A stretch of DNA of 64,000 nucleotides. It comes from Buttiauxella massiliensis (GTDB taxonomy: Bacteria; Pseudomonadota; Gammaproteobacteria; Enterobacterales; Enterobacteriaceae). The stretch is from positions 288,962 to 352,961 of the forward strand of contig NZ_LR722653.1 in NCBI RefSeq assembly GCF_902500225.1, read 5' to 3'. This document shows, piece after piece, positions 50,798-60,054 of this stretch. A program made the translations under genes and the position numbers. The first letter of the stretch is position 1; every line of letters starts with the position of its first letter. The notes under the pieces are model-generated. The model saw nothing but the letters and a program-made list of their open reading frames with translations. It had not been told where the DNA came from and made no database searches.

Positions 50798-52063
50798 TTA
50801 CACCCTCAATACATCTGAAGCTCGAGTCGTATAACGCGGTGACAACATCGCTCTTTTCATCTGCCATGGCTGCTCAATCCCCTGCCCTGCAAAATAGATA
50901 GTCCCTTTACCTTTCTTCTGATTAATGCCGTCTATCACCTGCATCAGCATTTCGCTGTTGGCCCGTGGTGGGTTTTCATCAAACAGATTAAGTTGCGCGA
51001 TGCCCTGGCTAAAAAAATCGCCCAGCATAACCCCGCCTTTTTGATAATGCTGGCCACTTCTCCAGATAGCTTCCAGGCAGCGCGTGGCGGCAGCGATAAT
51101 ATCTCGGGTATCCTGCGTAGGCGTCAGCAATTTCACCATCGCCTGGTTGCCATAGTAGGGTTCATTCGCAGAGAAAGCTGATGTTTTGACGAAGGCAGAA
51201 ATATGTCGGCAATACTGGTGCTCAGCTCTGAGTTTTTCTGCGGCGCGTGCCGCATAACTACAAATAGCCTGACGCATATGTTCGTACTCGGTAAGCCGCT
51301 CGCCAAAGGAGCGAGAGCAAATAATTTCCTGTTTTGTCGGCGCAAACTCTTCAAACCCCAGGCAAGATTCACCGCGCAGTTCACGTACCGTACGCTCCAG
51401 CACAACAGTAAAGTGTTTACGAATAAAACGAATATCCGCATCCGCCAGCTGTAGTGTGGTTTTAATACCCATGGCATCAAGCTTTTTACTGATTCGGCGA
51501 CCAATTCCCCAGACTTCACTAACCGGAAACGCCGCCATTAATTGGCGTTGCCGCTCGCGACCAGACAGATCAACAACACCACCCGATTCTAGCGGCCACT
51601 TTTTCGCTGCGTGGTTCGCAAGCTTCGCCAAAGTTTTTGTCTGGGCTATTCCCACGCCCACTGTTAAATGCGTGCGTTGCAAAAGAACGTCACGAATCTC
51701 ACGGCCAAATTCTTTCAGATTGCGACAATTTCGCACCCCAGAAAGATCGCAAAAAGCTTCATCAATGGAGTAAACCTCAACACGCGGGCATATTTCCTCC
51801 AGCGTCGTCATCACCCGATAAGACATATCAGCGTAGAGTTCGTAATTACTGCTGAAGGCAACGACACCTTTTTGCCGGAAAAGATCCTTCTGCTTGAAAT
51901 ACGGCCCTCCCATTTGCACACCACAGTTTTTAGCCTCGGCATTACGCGCAATAATGCAGCCATCGTTATTACTTAGCACAACCACTGGCTTGCCTTTCAG
52001 ATCGGGCCGAAAGATGGCTTCACAGCTCGCGTAAAAACTATTCACGTCCACCAGAGCAAACAT
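50798..52063 (-). CDS. umuC: UmuC, DNA polymerase V catalytic subunit
   Basis: A Y-family translesion polymerase of 421 aa that acts with UmuD'2 and RecA. Catalytic motifs are intact: [15 protein letters not shown] (first Asp) and YSIDEAFCDL (Asp-Glu pair near residue 100), then the HhH region VWGIGRRISKKL. A clamp-binding motif QLNLFDE is near residue 360. The ATG at 52063 overlaps the umuD stop as TGATG, as in E. coli; an ATG at 52066 is also possible. It is convergent with proL. Confidence 0.96.
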   Translation of the reverse strand: MFALVDVNSFYASCEAIFRPDLKGKPVVVLSNNDGCIIARNAEAKNCGVQMGGPYFKQKDLFRQKGVVAFSSNYELYADMSYRVMTTLEEICPRVEVYSIDEAFCDLSGVRNCRNLKEFGREIRDVLLQRTHLTVGVGIAQTKTLAKLANHAAKKWPLESGGVVDLSGRERQRQLMAAFPVSEVWGIGRRISKKLDAMGIKTTLQLADADIRFIRKHFTVVLERTVRELRGESCLGFEEFAPTKQEIICSRSFGERLTEYEHMRQAICSYAARAAEKLRAEHQYCRHISAFVKTSAFSANEPYYGNQAMVKLLTPTQDTRDIIAAATRCLEAIWRSGQHYQKGGVMLGDFFSQGIAQLNLFDENPPRANSEMLMQVIDGINQKKGKGTIYFAGQGIEQPWQMKRAMLSPRYTTRASDVLRV

Positions 52064-52419
52064 CATTCACTCGCCGATTTCACAATGAAAGTGACGACGC
52101 CAAATATCTCTAGCGCTTCATCGGTTCCGATAAAGGTAGGTTTGTAGGCACGATTGAGTGGCATTAACTGAATCACCGGCCGAAGCTGTAACTGCCTGAC
52201 AATAAATTCGCCATTGATTGCTGCAATCACAATATTGTTATGCACCGCCGTTTTAGCGCTATCGACCACCAGTAAATCATCCTTACCGATTCCACCGTTG
52301 ATCATCGAATCATCCGAAGCCCGCACAAAATACGTGGCTGTAGGGTGTTTAACCAGCAAGTCATGAAGATTAATGCTCTGCTCGGCATAATCCTGCGCCG
52401 GTGATGGAAAGGCGCCCAT
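52063..52419 (-). CDS. umuD: UmuD'-like polymerase V subunit lacking the cleavable N-terminus
   Basis: This S24 LexA-like protein is the UmuC partner, but has only 118 aa (E. coli UmuD 139). It starts [11 protein letters not shown], at the point where E. coli UmuD is cut (Cys24-Gly25), so the removable tail is absent. An in-frame TGA five codons upstream rules out a longer product. The nucleophile Ser is kept (Ser38, ASDDSM, equal to Ser60), but the general-base Lys97 is Arg75 ([11 protein letters not shown]). The ATG has GGAG 10 nt upstream. It should be born active as UmuD'. Confidence 0.9.
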   Translation of the reverse strand: MGAFPSPAQDYAEQSINLHDLLVKHPTATYFVRASDDSMINGGIGKDDLLVVDSAKTAVHNNIVIAAINGEFIVRQLQLRPVIQLMPLNRAYKPTFIGTDEALEIFGVVTFIVKSASE

Positions 52420-52421
52420 GG

Positions 52422-52475
52422 TTATGCTCCATCACTTGCTGATAAACCAAAAACAAAAAGAGTCAGCGCTGCCAT
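52422..52475 (-). CDS. Possible 17-codon SOS leader peptide upstream of umuD
   Basis: Between the LexA box and umuD is a short frame, [17 protein letters not shown], with a GGGGG ribosome site 6 nt upstream. Its TAA stop is two bases before the umuD ATG, so translation could couple. It does not resemble the missing UmuD N-terminus. Coding is unproven. Confidence 0.35.
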   Translation of the reverse strand: MAALTLFVFGLSASDGA

Positions 52476-52494
52476 ATAATCCCCCAACAAGAAT

Positions 52495-52514
52495 AACTGT
52501 ATATATATACAGTA
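52495..52514. promoter_or_regulatory. LexA (SOS) box of umuDC
   Basis: TACTGTATATATATACAGTA, less the first base if strict, is a perfect CTGT-N8-ACAG palindrome matching the LexA consensus. It lies 78 bp upstream of umuD. yjiN on the other strand starts about 150 bp away and is less likely to be controlled. Confidence 0.92.
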
Positions 52515-52666
52515 TCGCTAAATGAGCGCACCAGGCAAGTCGCTTGCAAAAAGATTTTTATAACAATTTGAGGAGGTGGGAAATTTAGTTAATCGAAATC
52601 GATCGAGATGAATCTCACCCCAAATTTGCCCTACCGCTTCAGTCCTCACCGTTCTATGCTTAGTTG

Positions 52667-53947
52667 ATGGAGAAAATGACTGAACTGAAACGCACCAAGC
52701 GCCTTGCGCTTTCCTTGCTGCTGATTGCGGCTGTGACTTTTGTGATAACCCTCTTTTTGCCACCGGGATTCTGGGTTAGCGGCTTAAAAGCGATTGCTGA
52801 AGCCGCTATGGTCGGTGCACTCGCTGACTGGTTTGCCGTTACCGCGTTGTTTCATCGCGTGCCGATTCCTTTTATTTCCCGCCATACGGCAATTATTCCT
52901 CGTAACAAAGACCGCATTGGTGAAAACCTGGGCATCTTTGTGCAGGAAAAGTTTCTTGATACTCAATCACTCATAGCGCTGATTCGCCGCCATGAACCGA
53001 CGCATATGATTGGCCAGTGGTTCAGCAAACCCGACAATGCGCAGCGCGTTGGGCAGCATTTGCTGCAAGTGATGAGCGCGTTTTTGGACTTAACAGACGA
53101 TGCGCGTATTCAGCGTTTAATCCGCCAGGCGGTACATAAGGCAATTGATAAAGTCGATTTAACGCATTCAAGTGCTCTGCTGCTGGAAAGTCTGACCAAA
53201 AATAACCGCCATCAGGAATTGCTCGACGCCGTGATTGCTCAAATGCTCACGCTGATTAAGCGTGACAGTACGCGGGCGTTTATTGCCCACCAGATTGTGC
53301 GCTGGCTGGAAACGGAGCACCCACGTAAAGCCAGCATTCTGCCGACAGAATGGCTGGGGGAACATAGCGCCCAGTTGGTTTCCAATGCGGTGAACTCGTT
53401 TCTCGATGATGTCAGCCACGATCAGGGCCATCAGATTCGCCAGGCATTCGACCGCGCTACATTAAAGCTTATCGAGAATCTTAAGCACTCGCCGCAGATG
53501 GCGGAAAAAGCAGACAGCATCAAGAGTTATTTGAAAGAGGATGAGGCGTTTAACCGCTATCTGGGCGAACTTTGGGGCGATTTGCGGCAATGGCTGAAAG
53601 TTGATGTTAATGCTGAGGACTCGCGTGTGAAACAGCGAATTGCTGAGGCTGGACAATGGCTTGGGGAAACGCTAGTTGCTGACAGCGCGTTACGCGCTTC
53701 ATTAAACGAGCATCTGGAGCAGGCAGTACAAAAGATTGCCCCTGAGTTTGCTACGTTCCTGACTCGCCATATTAGCGATACGGTGAAAAGCTGGGATGCG
53801 CAGGATATGTCGCGGCAAATCGAGCTGAATATCGGCAAGGATTTACAGTTTATCCGCATTAACGGCACGCTAGTTGGGGGATCAATCGGGCTGGTGTTGT
53901 ACCTGCTATCGCAGATACCGGCGGTACTACCGTTGCTAAACTTCTAA
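52667..53947 (+). CDS. yjiN: YjiN, DUF445 membrane protein
   Basis: A DUF445-family inner-membrane protein of about 426 aa and unknown function. It has an N-terminal span with [23 protein letters not shown] (the family signature, about residues 40-65), a long helical middle part, and a C-terminal span ([19 protein letters not shown]). I chose the ATG at 52667 (MEKMTELKR) by similarity to E. coli YjiN; the ATG at 52676 has a better-placed GGAG. E. coli carries yjiN elsewhere. Confidence 0.9.
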   Translation: MEKMTELKRTKRLALSLLLIAAVTFVITLFLPPGFWVSGLKAIAEAAMVGALADWFAVTALFHRVPIPFISRHTAIIPRNKDRIGENLGIFVQEKFLDTQSLIALIRRHEPTHMIGQWFSKPDNAQRVGQHLLQVMSAFLDLTDDARIQRLIRQAVHKAIDKVDLTHSSALLLESLTKNNRHQELLDAVIAQMLTLIKRDSTRAFIAHQIVRWLETEHPRKASILPTEWLGEHSAQLVSNAVNSFLDDVSHDQGHQIRQAFDRATLKLIENLKHSPQMAEKADSIKSYLKEDEAFNRYLGELWGDLRQWLKVDVNAEDSRVKQRIAEAGQWLGETLVADSALRASLNEHLEQAVQKIAPEFATFLTRHISDTVKSWDAQDMSRQIELNIGKDLQFIRINGTLVGGSIGLVLYLLSQIPAVLPLLNF

Positions 53948-53951
53948 AGAA

Positions 53952-53972
53952 AACGCCCGCATCAGCGGGCGT
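53952..53972. terminator. Bidirectional terminator (yjiN / acrZ)
   Basis: AACGCCCGC-ATC-GCGGGCGTT-type hairpin (AACGCCCGC and GCGGGCGTT arms) between convergent yjiN and acrZ, with an A-run on the acrZ-distal side. Confidence 0.85.
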
Positions 53973-53979
53973 TAGAGAA

Positions 53980-54129
53980 TCAATGGTTTTGTTTCGGTTG
54001 GTCGTTGTGACCGACTTTTGAGAAGACGTTAAAGACTTCACCCAATCCATAGATAAGTCCGAGGATCACCGCCATAACGATTGGCACCATGACCACGGCA
54101 AACACCAAGCTTTTCAATAACTCTAACAT
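53980..54129 (-). CDS. acrZ: AcrZ, AcrB-associated small membrane protein
   Basis: A 49-aa single-span inner-membrane protein that binds AcrB and modulates the AcrAB-TolC efflux pump. It begins [20 protein letters not shown] and ends QPKQNH, nearly the same as E. coli AcrZ. The ATG at 54129 has a GGAGG site just upstream. In E. coli modABC follows acrZ in the same direction; here yjiN and umuDC occupy that side. Confidence 0.96.
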   Translation of the reverse strand: MLELLKSLVFAVVMVPIVMAVILGLIYGLGEVFNVFSKVGHNDQPKQNH

Positions 54130-54257
54130 GGATGCCTCCAACAAAAGTGAGAGCGGCTATTCTAACGACCTGACAGAAAAACGCACTCTCCTTTTGTGCG
54201 ATTTGCCCAACCCCACGCAATAGGGGAAAATGGCGTTTTCCTTATTACGGAGCGGTT

Positions 54258-55049
54258 ATGCAAGCTGAAATTCTCCTGACGCTGAAACTCCAGCAGCGGC
54301 TGTTCGCCGATCCACGTCGTATCGCGCTACTTAAACAAATACAACATACCGGCTCAATTAGCCAGGGTGCGAAGCTTGCGGGCATCAGCTACAAAAGTGC
54401 CTGGGATGCCATCAATGAGATGAATCAGTTAAGCGATGAGACATTAGTTGAACGAGCAACAGGCGGTAAAGGCGGTGGCGGCGCGATACTTACACGTTAT
54501 GGTGAACGTCTTATACAACTGTATGAACTGCTCGCGCAAATCCAACAAAAAGCCTTTGATGTGCTGCGTGATGACGCGCTACCACTCGATAGTCTACTCG
54601 CTGCAATTTCACGATTCTCATTGCAAACCAGCGCCCGTAATCAGCTTTTTGGCACTGTTCTGCATCGCAACAGCGAGCAAGTACAACAGCACGTCGATAT
54701 CTTACTGGCTGATGGCACCACACGTTTGCAAGCAGCAATTACGCGTCAAAGCGCAGAACGCCTGGGTTTGAGCGAAGGCAAAGAAGTCCTTGTTTTGATT
54801 AAAGCGCCGTGGGTGGAAATCACCACCGATGCAAAACGTGCCAGCGGCGCAGACAACCAGCTCGCCGGCATTGTCAGCAATATTCAGCAAGGTGCGGAAC
54901 AAAGTGAAGTTCTGGTGCAATTACCTGACGGGCAAACGCTGTGCGCTACCGTGCCAAATAATGTGGTGGAAATCCAGAAGCTGGTAGAAGGTGCTGAAGT
55001 CATAGCATTTTTTAATGCCGATCGCGTGATTATCGCCACTCTGTGCTAA
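54258..55049 (+). CDS. modE: ModE, molybdate-responsive regulator
   Basis: A molybdate-binding repressor/activator of 263 aa. It has an N-terminal LysR-like winged HTH (about 30-85: GSISQGAKLAGISYKSAWDAINEMN) and two C-terminal Mop/TOBE domains (about 125-260: RNQLFGTV, SARN/ITRQS and K-W repeats). It is divergent from acrZ and followed by modF. Its classic target modABC is not in the window. Confidence 0.95.
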   Translation: MQAEILLTLKLQQRLFADPRRIALLKQIQHTGSISQGAKLAGISYKSAWDAINEMNQLSDETLVERATGGKGGGGAILTRYGERLIQLYELLAQIQQKAFDVLRDDALPLDSLLAAISRFSLQTSARNQLFGTVLHRNSEQVQQHVDILLADGTTRLQAAITRQSAERLGLSEGKEVLVLIKAPWVEITTDAKRASGADNQLAGIVSNIQQGAEQSEVLVQLPDGQTLCATVPNNVVEIQKLVEGAEVIAFFNADRVIIATLC

Positions 55050-55125
55050 AAAAACCTGGCGAATTGACAACAAGACAGGCAATCCGTAAATCTGAGTTTA
55101 ATGACTGCAAAAAATGGGATGTTCT

Positions 55126-56595
55126 ATGTCGACGTTGCAAATTTCGCAAGGGGTCTTTCACCTTAGCGATACCCGAACTCTGGCCCTCAATGATTTAACC
55201 ATTAACGCCGGTGAAAGCTGGGCGTTTGTGGGTGCTAACGGTAGTGGGAAATCAGCCCTCGCCCGCGCACTTGCGGGTTCCCTGCCCGTACAGAAAGGCG
55301 AGCGCCAGTGCTCGTTTTCTCGTATTGCTCATCTTTCCTTTGAACAACTGCAAAAATTAGTCAGCGATGAATGGCAGCGCAATAACACTGACCTGTTAAG
55401 CCCGGACGAAGACGATACTGGACGCACGACGGCGGAAATTATTCAGGATGAAGTCAAAGATGAAAACCGCTGCCAGAAACTTGCCCAGCTTTTTGGCATT
55501 ACACCGTTACTGACTCGCCGTTTTAAATACCTTTCAACCGGAGAGACGCGCAAAACGCTGCTCTGCCAGGCGCTGATGTCGCAGCCTGATTTGCTTATTC
55601 TCGACGAACCGTTTGACGGGCTGGATGTGCAGTCCCGTGAACAACTGGCAGGACTGTTGGGTGAACTAAGCACACAGGGTTACACCGTGGTGCTGGTGCT
55701 TAACCGCTTTGATGAAATCCCTGATTTTGTACAACATGCTGGCGTGCTGGCAGATTGTGCGCTGATTGAAGTGGGCGAAAAACAAAAACTGCTGGAACAA
55801 GCGTTAATCGCGCAGCTTGCCCGCAGCGAAAAACTAGCAGGCGTTGCGCTGCCGGAAGCTGATGACCCAAGTGCTCGTTACACTCTGCCTGCCGATCAGC
55901 CGCGCATTGTTTTGCGTGATGGTGTGGTGGAATATAATGACCGCCCTATCCTGCACAAGCTTTCCTGGACGGTAAATCCAGGGGAACACTGGCAGATTGT
56001 CGGCCCGAACGGTGCAGGAAAATCGACATTATTAAGCCTGGTCACGGGAGATCATCCCCAGGGATACAGCAACGATCTGACGCTGTTTGGCCGTCGGCGT
56101 GGCAGTGGCGAAACCATCTGGGATATCAAAAAGCATATTGGCTACGTCAGCAGTAACTTACATCTGGATTATCGCGTGAGCACCACAGTAAGAAACGTGG
56201 TTCTTTCGGGATATTTTGATTCGATTGGCATTTATCAGGCTGTTTCGGACCGCCAGCATAAACTTGCCCGCGAATGGCTGAATATGCTCGGCATGGATAA
56301 CGCTATCGCTGATGCGCCATTCCACAGTCTGTCATGGGGCCAGCAGCGCCTTGCGTTGATTGCCCGTGCGTTGGTTAAACACCCAACGATATTGATTCTG
56401 GATGAACCACTACAAGGACTCGACCCTTTAAACCGTCAGTTAGTGCGTCGTTTCATTGATATTTTGATTGGTGAAGGTGAAACGCAATTACTGTTTGTCT
56501 CTCACCATGCCGAAGACGCGCCTGAATGCATCACTAAGCGGCTGACTTTCGTTGCCAGTGACGATGCTTATCGTTACGAGTTTGAAGATTTATAG
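55126..56595 (+). CDS. modF: ModF, duplicated ABC ATPase
   Basis: A soluble tandem ABC ATPase of 489 aa; its role is unclear (linked to molybdate by position). Walker A motifs are GANGSGKSA (near residue 35) and GPNGAGKST (near 295). Signatures are LSTGETRKT and LSWGQQRLA, with LLILDEP and ILILDEP Walker B motifs. I chose the ATG at 55126 (MSTLQIS); ATG 55114 would add four residues. Confidence 0.94.
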   Translation: MSTLQISQGVFHLSDTRTLALNDLTINAGESWAFVGANGSGKSALARALAGSLPVQKGERQCSFSRIAHLSFEQLQKLVSDEWQRNNTDLLSPDEDDTGRTTAEIIQDEVKDENRCQKLAQLFGITPLLTRRFKYLSTGETRKTLLCQALMSQPDLLILDEPFDGLDVQSREQLAGLLGELSTQGYTVVLVLNRFDEIPDFVQHAGVLADCALIEVGEKQKLLEQALIAQLARSEKLAGVALPEADDPSARYTLPADQPRIVLRDGVVEYNDRPILHKLSWTVNPGEHWQIVGPNGAGKSTLLSLVTGDHPQGYSNDLTLFGRRRGSGETIWDIKKHIGYVSSNLHLDYRVSTTVRNVVLSGYFDSIGIYQAVSDRQHKLAREWLNMLGMDNAIADAPFHSLSWGQQRLALIARALVKHPTILILDEPLQGLDPLNRQLVRRFIDILIGEGETQLLFVSHHAEDAPECITKRLTFVASDDAYRYEFEDL

Positions 56596-56736
56596 CGCCT
56601 GAACGATAAATCCCTTTCCGCCGGGATGGCTAGGTTTTCGTTTAGCCATCCTACTTTCAGACAACCCGCAACATCCTCGTAGCTACCATTTGTTTTATAA
56701 TCATTTTTACTACTAAAGGTCGCTGTTGAAATACTA

Positions 56737-56752
56737 GTGTAAACGATTCCAC
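56737..56752. promoter_or_regulatory. gal operator OE
   Basis: GTGTAAACGATTCCAC is identical to the E. coli external gal operator. GalR/GalS binds here. Confidence 0.93.
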
Positions 56753-56812
56753 TAATTTATCCCATGTCACACTTTTGCCATCTCTGTTATGCTATGTTTA
56801 ATACATACCATA
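56753..56812 (+). promoter_or_regulatory. gal CRP site and promoter
   Basis: The stretch with CCCATGTCACACTTTT corresponds to the E. coli gal CRP site. It is followed by TATGCTATG, the -10 region of gal P1/P2. The layout of operator, CRP site and -10 follows E. coli. Confidence 0.8.
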
Positions 56813-56830
56813 CGCGTAATGGAGAGCAAA

Positions 56831-57847
56831 ATGAGAGTATTGGTAACAGGTGGTAGCGGTTACATAGGCAGTCATACCTGCGTGCAGTTACTGCAAAATG
56901 GTCATGATGTCGTGATTCTGGACAATTTGTGCAATAGCAAACGTAGTGTGCTGCCAGTCATTGAACGTCTTGGCGGCAAACACCCTCTGTTCATTGACGG
57001 TGATATCCGTGATGAAGCATTGCTGGCTGAAATTTTCCACGATCACCAAATTGATGCCGTAATCCATTTTGCCGGGCTCAAAGCCGTGGGCGAATCGGTT
57101 AACAAGCCGCTGGAATATTACGACAACAACGTTACCGGCACCTTGCGCCTGATTTCTGCCATGCGCGCGGCTAATGTCACCAACTTCATCTTCAGCTCAT
57201 CCGCCACAGTTTATGGCGACCAGCCACAAATCCCTTACGTTGAAAGCTTCCCAACCGGTACACCTGCAAGCCCATATGGCCGCAGCAAGTTAATGGTTGA
57301 ACAAATTCTGGCTGATTTGCAAAAAGCCCAGCCGAACTGGAGCGTGGCGCTGCTGCGTTACTTCAACCCGGTAGGTGCGCATCCGTCAGGCGATATGGGT
57401 GAAGACCCGCAAGGTATTCCAAACAACCTGATGCCGTACATTGCACAGGTTGCAGTAGGACGTCGTGATTCACTGGCAGTTTTTGGTAATGATTACCCGA
57501 CCGAAGACGGCACTGGCGTGCGCGACTATATTCACGTTATGGATCTTGCCGATGGCCATGTTGCAGCAATGCAAACACTCCAAGGCAAGCCTGGCGTGCA
57601 TATCTATAACCTCGGTGCAGGTATCGGTAGCAGCGTGTTGGACGTTATCAACGCCTTCAGTACCGCTTGCGGAAAGCCGGTCAATTATCACTTCGCCCCG
57701 CGCCGTGAAGGTGATCTCCCCGCTTATTGGGCTGATGCCACCAAAGCCGACAACGAACTTAACTGGCGTGTCAGCCGGACTCTGCAAGAAATGGCAGATG
57801 ATACCTGGCGCTGGCAGTCTCGCCATCCTCAAGGTTATCCAGACTAA
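56831..57847 (+). CDS. galE: GalE, UDP-glucose 4-epimerase
   Basis: It interconverts UDP-galactose and UDP-glucose (Leloir pathway, and sugar precursors for LPS). It is an extended SDR of 338 aa from the ATG at 56831, with NAD motif TGGSGYIG at residues 6-13, FSSSATVYG, and the catalytic PYGRSK (Tyr-x3-Lys) near residues 148-153. Upstream starts are rejected because GGAGAGC precedes this ATG and the length matches E. coli. It is first in galETKM; operator OI lies inside its 5' end. Confidence 0.98.
   Translation: MRVLVTGGSGYIGSHTCVQLLQNGHDVVILDNLCNSKRSVLPVIERLGGKHPLFIDGDIRDEALLAEIFHDHQIDAVIHFAGLKAVGESVNKPLEYYDNNVTGTLRLISAMRAANVTNFIFSSSATVYGDQPQIPYVESFPTGTPASPYGRSKLMVEQILADLQKAQPNWSVALLRYFNPVGAHPSGDMGEDPQGIPNNLMPYIAQVAVGRRDSLAVFGNDYPTEDGTGVRDYIHVMDLADGHVAAMQTLQGKPGVHIYNLGAGIGSSVLDVINAFSTACGKPVNYHFAPRREGDLPAYWADATKADNELNWRVSRTLQEMADDTWRWQSRHPQGYPD
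56850..56865. promoter_or_regulatory. gal operator OI (inside galE)
   Basis: GTGGTAGCGGTTACAT matches the E. coli internal operator. It lies 113 bp from OE, the spacing that allows the GalR-HU repression loop. Confidence 0.9.
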
Positions 57848-57856
57848 GGAAATGTG

Positions 57857-58903
57857 ATGGAGCAGTTTAACCCGGTGGATCATCCACATCGCCGTTTTAA
57901 CCCCCTAACCGGACAATGGATTCTGGTCTCTCCGCATCGGGCTAAGCGCCCATGGCAAGGGGCCCAGGAAACACCCTCACAGGAAACATTACCGACGCAC
58001 GATCCGGATTGTTTCTTGTGTCCTGGAAATACGCGCGTCACTGGCGATAAAAATCCGCAATATACCGGCACTTTTGTTTTTACTAACGACTTTGCCGCGC
58101 TGATGACGGACACCCCAGACGCGCCTGAAAACAGCGATCCACTTTTACGTTGTGAAAGCGCTCGCGGTACCAGCCGGGTTATCTGCTTCTCCCCAGATCA
58201 CAGCAAAACGCTACCGCAACTTTCCGTAACAGCACTGGAAGAAGTGGTCAAAACCTGGCAAAAACAGACTGCGGAACTGGGTAAAACCTATCCGTGGGTG
58301 CAGGTTTTTGAAAACAAAGGCGCTGCTATGGGCTGCTCCAACCCGCATCCGCACGGCCAGGTTTGGGCAAACAGCTTCCTGCCAAACGAAGTGGCGCGTG
58401 AAGATGTGCTGCAGCGTGAATACTTTGCCAAAAATGGCTCGCCGATGCTTGTCGATTACGCACAGCGCGAGCTTAAAGACGGCAGCCGTACGGTGGTAGA
58501 AACCGAACACTGGATTGCCGTTGTACCTTACTGGGCAGCCTGGCCGTTCGAAACGCTGCTGCTGCCAAAAACGTATATTCAGCGCATTACCGATCTTAGC
58601 GCCGAGCAAAGCAGTGATTTGGCGCTGGCGCTGAAAAAACTGACCAGCCGTTACGACAACCTTTTCCAGTGCTCATTCCCTTATTCCATGGGCTGGCACG
58701 GTGCACCGTTTAACGGTGAGGAAAATGGCCACTGGCAGTTGCACGCTCACTTCTATCCGCCACTGCTGCGTAGCGCAACAGTGCGTAAATTTATGGTCGG
58801 CTATGAAATGCTGGCTGAAACCCAACGTGATTTAACCGCAGAGCAAGCCGCAGAACGCTTGCGTGCCGTATCCGATATTCACTTTCGCCAATCCGGAGAA
58901 TAA
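57857..58903 (+). CDS. galT: GalT, galactose-1-phosphate uridylyltransferase
   Basis: It exchanges UMP between UDP-glucose and galactose 1-phosphate. It has 348 aa from the ATG at 57857, E. coli length. The active-site HPHGQ with the uridylylated His is near residue 166. Zinc ligands include CFLCPG near residue 52. The gene follows galE by 9 bp; a GTG at 57854 is the only alternative start in this frame. Confidence 0.98.
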   Translation: MEQFNPVDHPHRRFNPLTGQWILVSPHRAKRPWQGAQETPSQETLPTHDPDCFLCPGNTRVTGDKNPQYTGTFVFTNDFAALMTDTPDAPENSDPLLRCESARGTSRVICFSPDHSKTLPQLSVTALEEVVKTWQKQTAELGKTYPWVQVFENKGAAMGCSNPHPHGQVWANSFLPNEVAREDVLQREYFAKNGSPMLVDYAQRELKDGSRTVVETEHWIAVVPYWAAWPFETLLLPKTYIQRITDLSAEQSSDLALALKKLTSRYDNLFQCSFPYSMGWHGAPFNGEENGHWQLHAHFYPPLLRSATVRKFMVGYEMLAETQRDLTAEQAAERLRAVSDIHFRQSGE

Positions 58904-58905
58904 AA

Positions 58906-60054
58906 ATGAGTCTGAAAGATAAAACCCAACATCTCTTCGCCGAACAATTTGGTTATCCGGCGACCCACACAATTCAGGCTCCAGGCCGGGTTAACCTGAT
59001 TGGCGAACACACTGATTACAACGACGGTTTCGTTTTGCCTTGTGCCATCGACTACCAGACTGTCATCAGTTGCGCGAAGCGTGATGACCGCCTGGTGCGT
59101 GTTATCGCAGCCGATTACGATAACCAAACAGATGAGTTTTCGCTCGATAAACCAATCATGAGCCACGACACACAACAATGGTCCAACTATGTTCGCGGTG
59201 TCGTTAAACATCTACAAAAGCGTGATAAAAACTTCGGCGGTGCCGATCTGGTGATCAGCGGTAACGTGCCACAGGGTGCAGGCCTGAGTTCATCGGCATC
59301 GCTGGAAGTGGCGGTTGGCACGGTGTTCCAGAAGTTATATCACCTGGCACTTGATGGCTCGCAAATTGCCTTAAATGGCCAGGAAGCTGAAAACCAGTTT
59401 GTGGGCTGTAACTGCGGCATTATGGATCAGCTGATTTCAGCGTTAGGCAAAAAAGATCATGCATTGCTGATCGACTGCCGCACGCTCGGCACTAAAGCGG
59501 TGTCGATGCCGAAAGGCGTTGCTGTCGTCATTATCAACAGTAACTTCAAACGTACTCTGGTAGGCAGCGAATACAACACCCGCCGTCAGCAATGCGAAAC
59601 CGGTGCGCGTTTCTTCACGCAGAAAGCACTGCGTGATGTTGAGCTCTCCAAGTTTAATGAAGTCGCTCATGAGCTTGACCCGATTGTTGCGAAACGCGTA
59701 CGCCACGTCCTGACTGAAAACATCCGCACCGTAGAGGCCGCTGATGCGTTGGCAAAAGGTGATTTAAAACGTATGGGCGTGCTGATGGCTGAATCTCACG
59801 CTTCTATGCGCGATGATTTCGAAATCACCGTGCCGCAGATCGATACTTTAGTTGAAATCGTCAAAGCAACTATCGGCGACAAAGGCGGTGTGCGTATGAC
59901 CGGCGGCGGCTTCGGTGGTTGTATCGTGGCGCTGATTCCGGAAGATTTGGTTCCAACGGTTAAACAGGCTGTCGAAAAACAGTACGAAGCGAAAACCGGT
60001 ATCAAAGAAACCTTCTATGTTTGCAAACCTTCGGAGGGTGCTGGTCAATGCTAA
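58906..60054 (+). CDS. galK: GalK, galactokinase
   Basis: It phosphorylates galactose at C1. It is a GHMP kinase of 382 aa with the galactokinase signature [19 protein letters not shown] near residues 28-46, the ATP motif [15 protein letters not shown] near 123, and the C-terminal MTGGGFGGC. It starts 2 bp after galT; its end overlaps galM by 7 bp. Confidence 0.98.
   Translation: MSLKDKTQHLFAEQFGYPATHTIQAPGRVNLIGEHTDYNDGFVLPCAIDYQTVISCAKRDDRLVRVIAADYDNQTDEFSLDKPIMSHDTQQWSNYVRGVVKHLQKRDKNFGGADLVISGNVPQGAGLSSSASLEVAVGTVFQKLYHLALDGSQIALNGQEAENQFVGCNCGIMDQLISALGKKDHALLIDCRTLGTKAVSMPKGVAVVIINSNFKRTLVGSEYNTRRQQCETGARFFTQKALRDVELSKFNEVAHELDPIVAKRVRHVLTENIRTVEAADALAKGDLKRMGVLMAESHASMRDDFEITVPQIDTLVEIVKATIGDKGGVRMTGGGFGGCIVALIPEDLVPTVKQAVEKQYEAKTGIKETFYVCKPSEGAGQC

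Noticed and set aside
52420..52497. Frameshifted umuD N-terminus upstream of the ATG
   Set aside because: None of the three frames resembles a UmuD tail, and the space to the LexA box is too short for one.
50630..52700. Genomic island integrated at tRNA-Pro
   Set aside because: No integrase gene and no repeat of the tRNA 3' end were found in the window, so an island cannot be supported.
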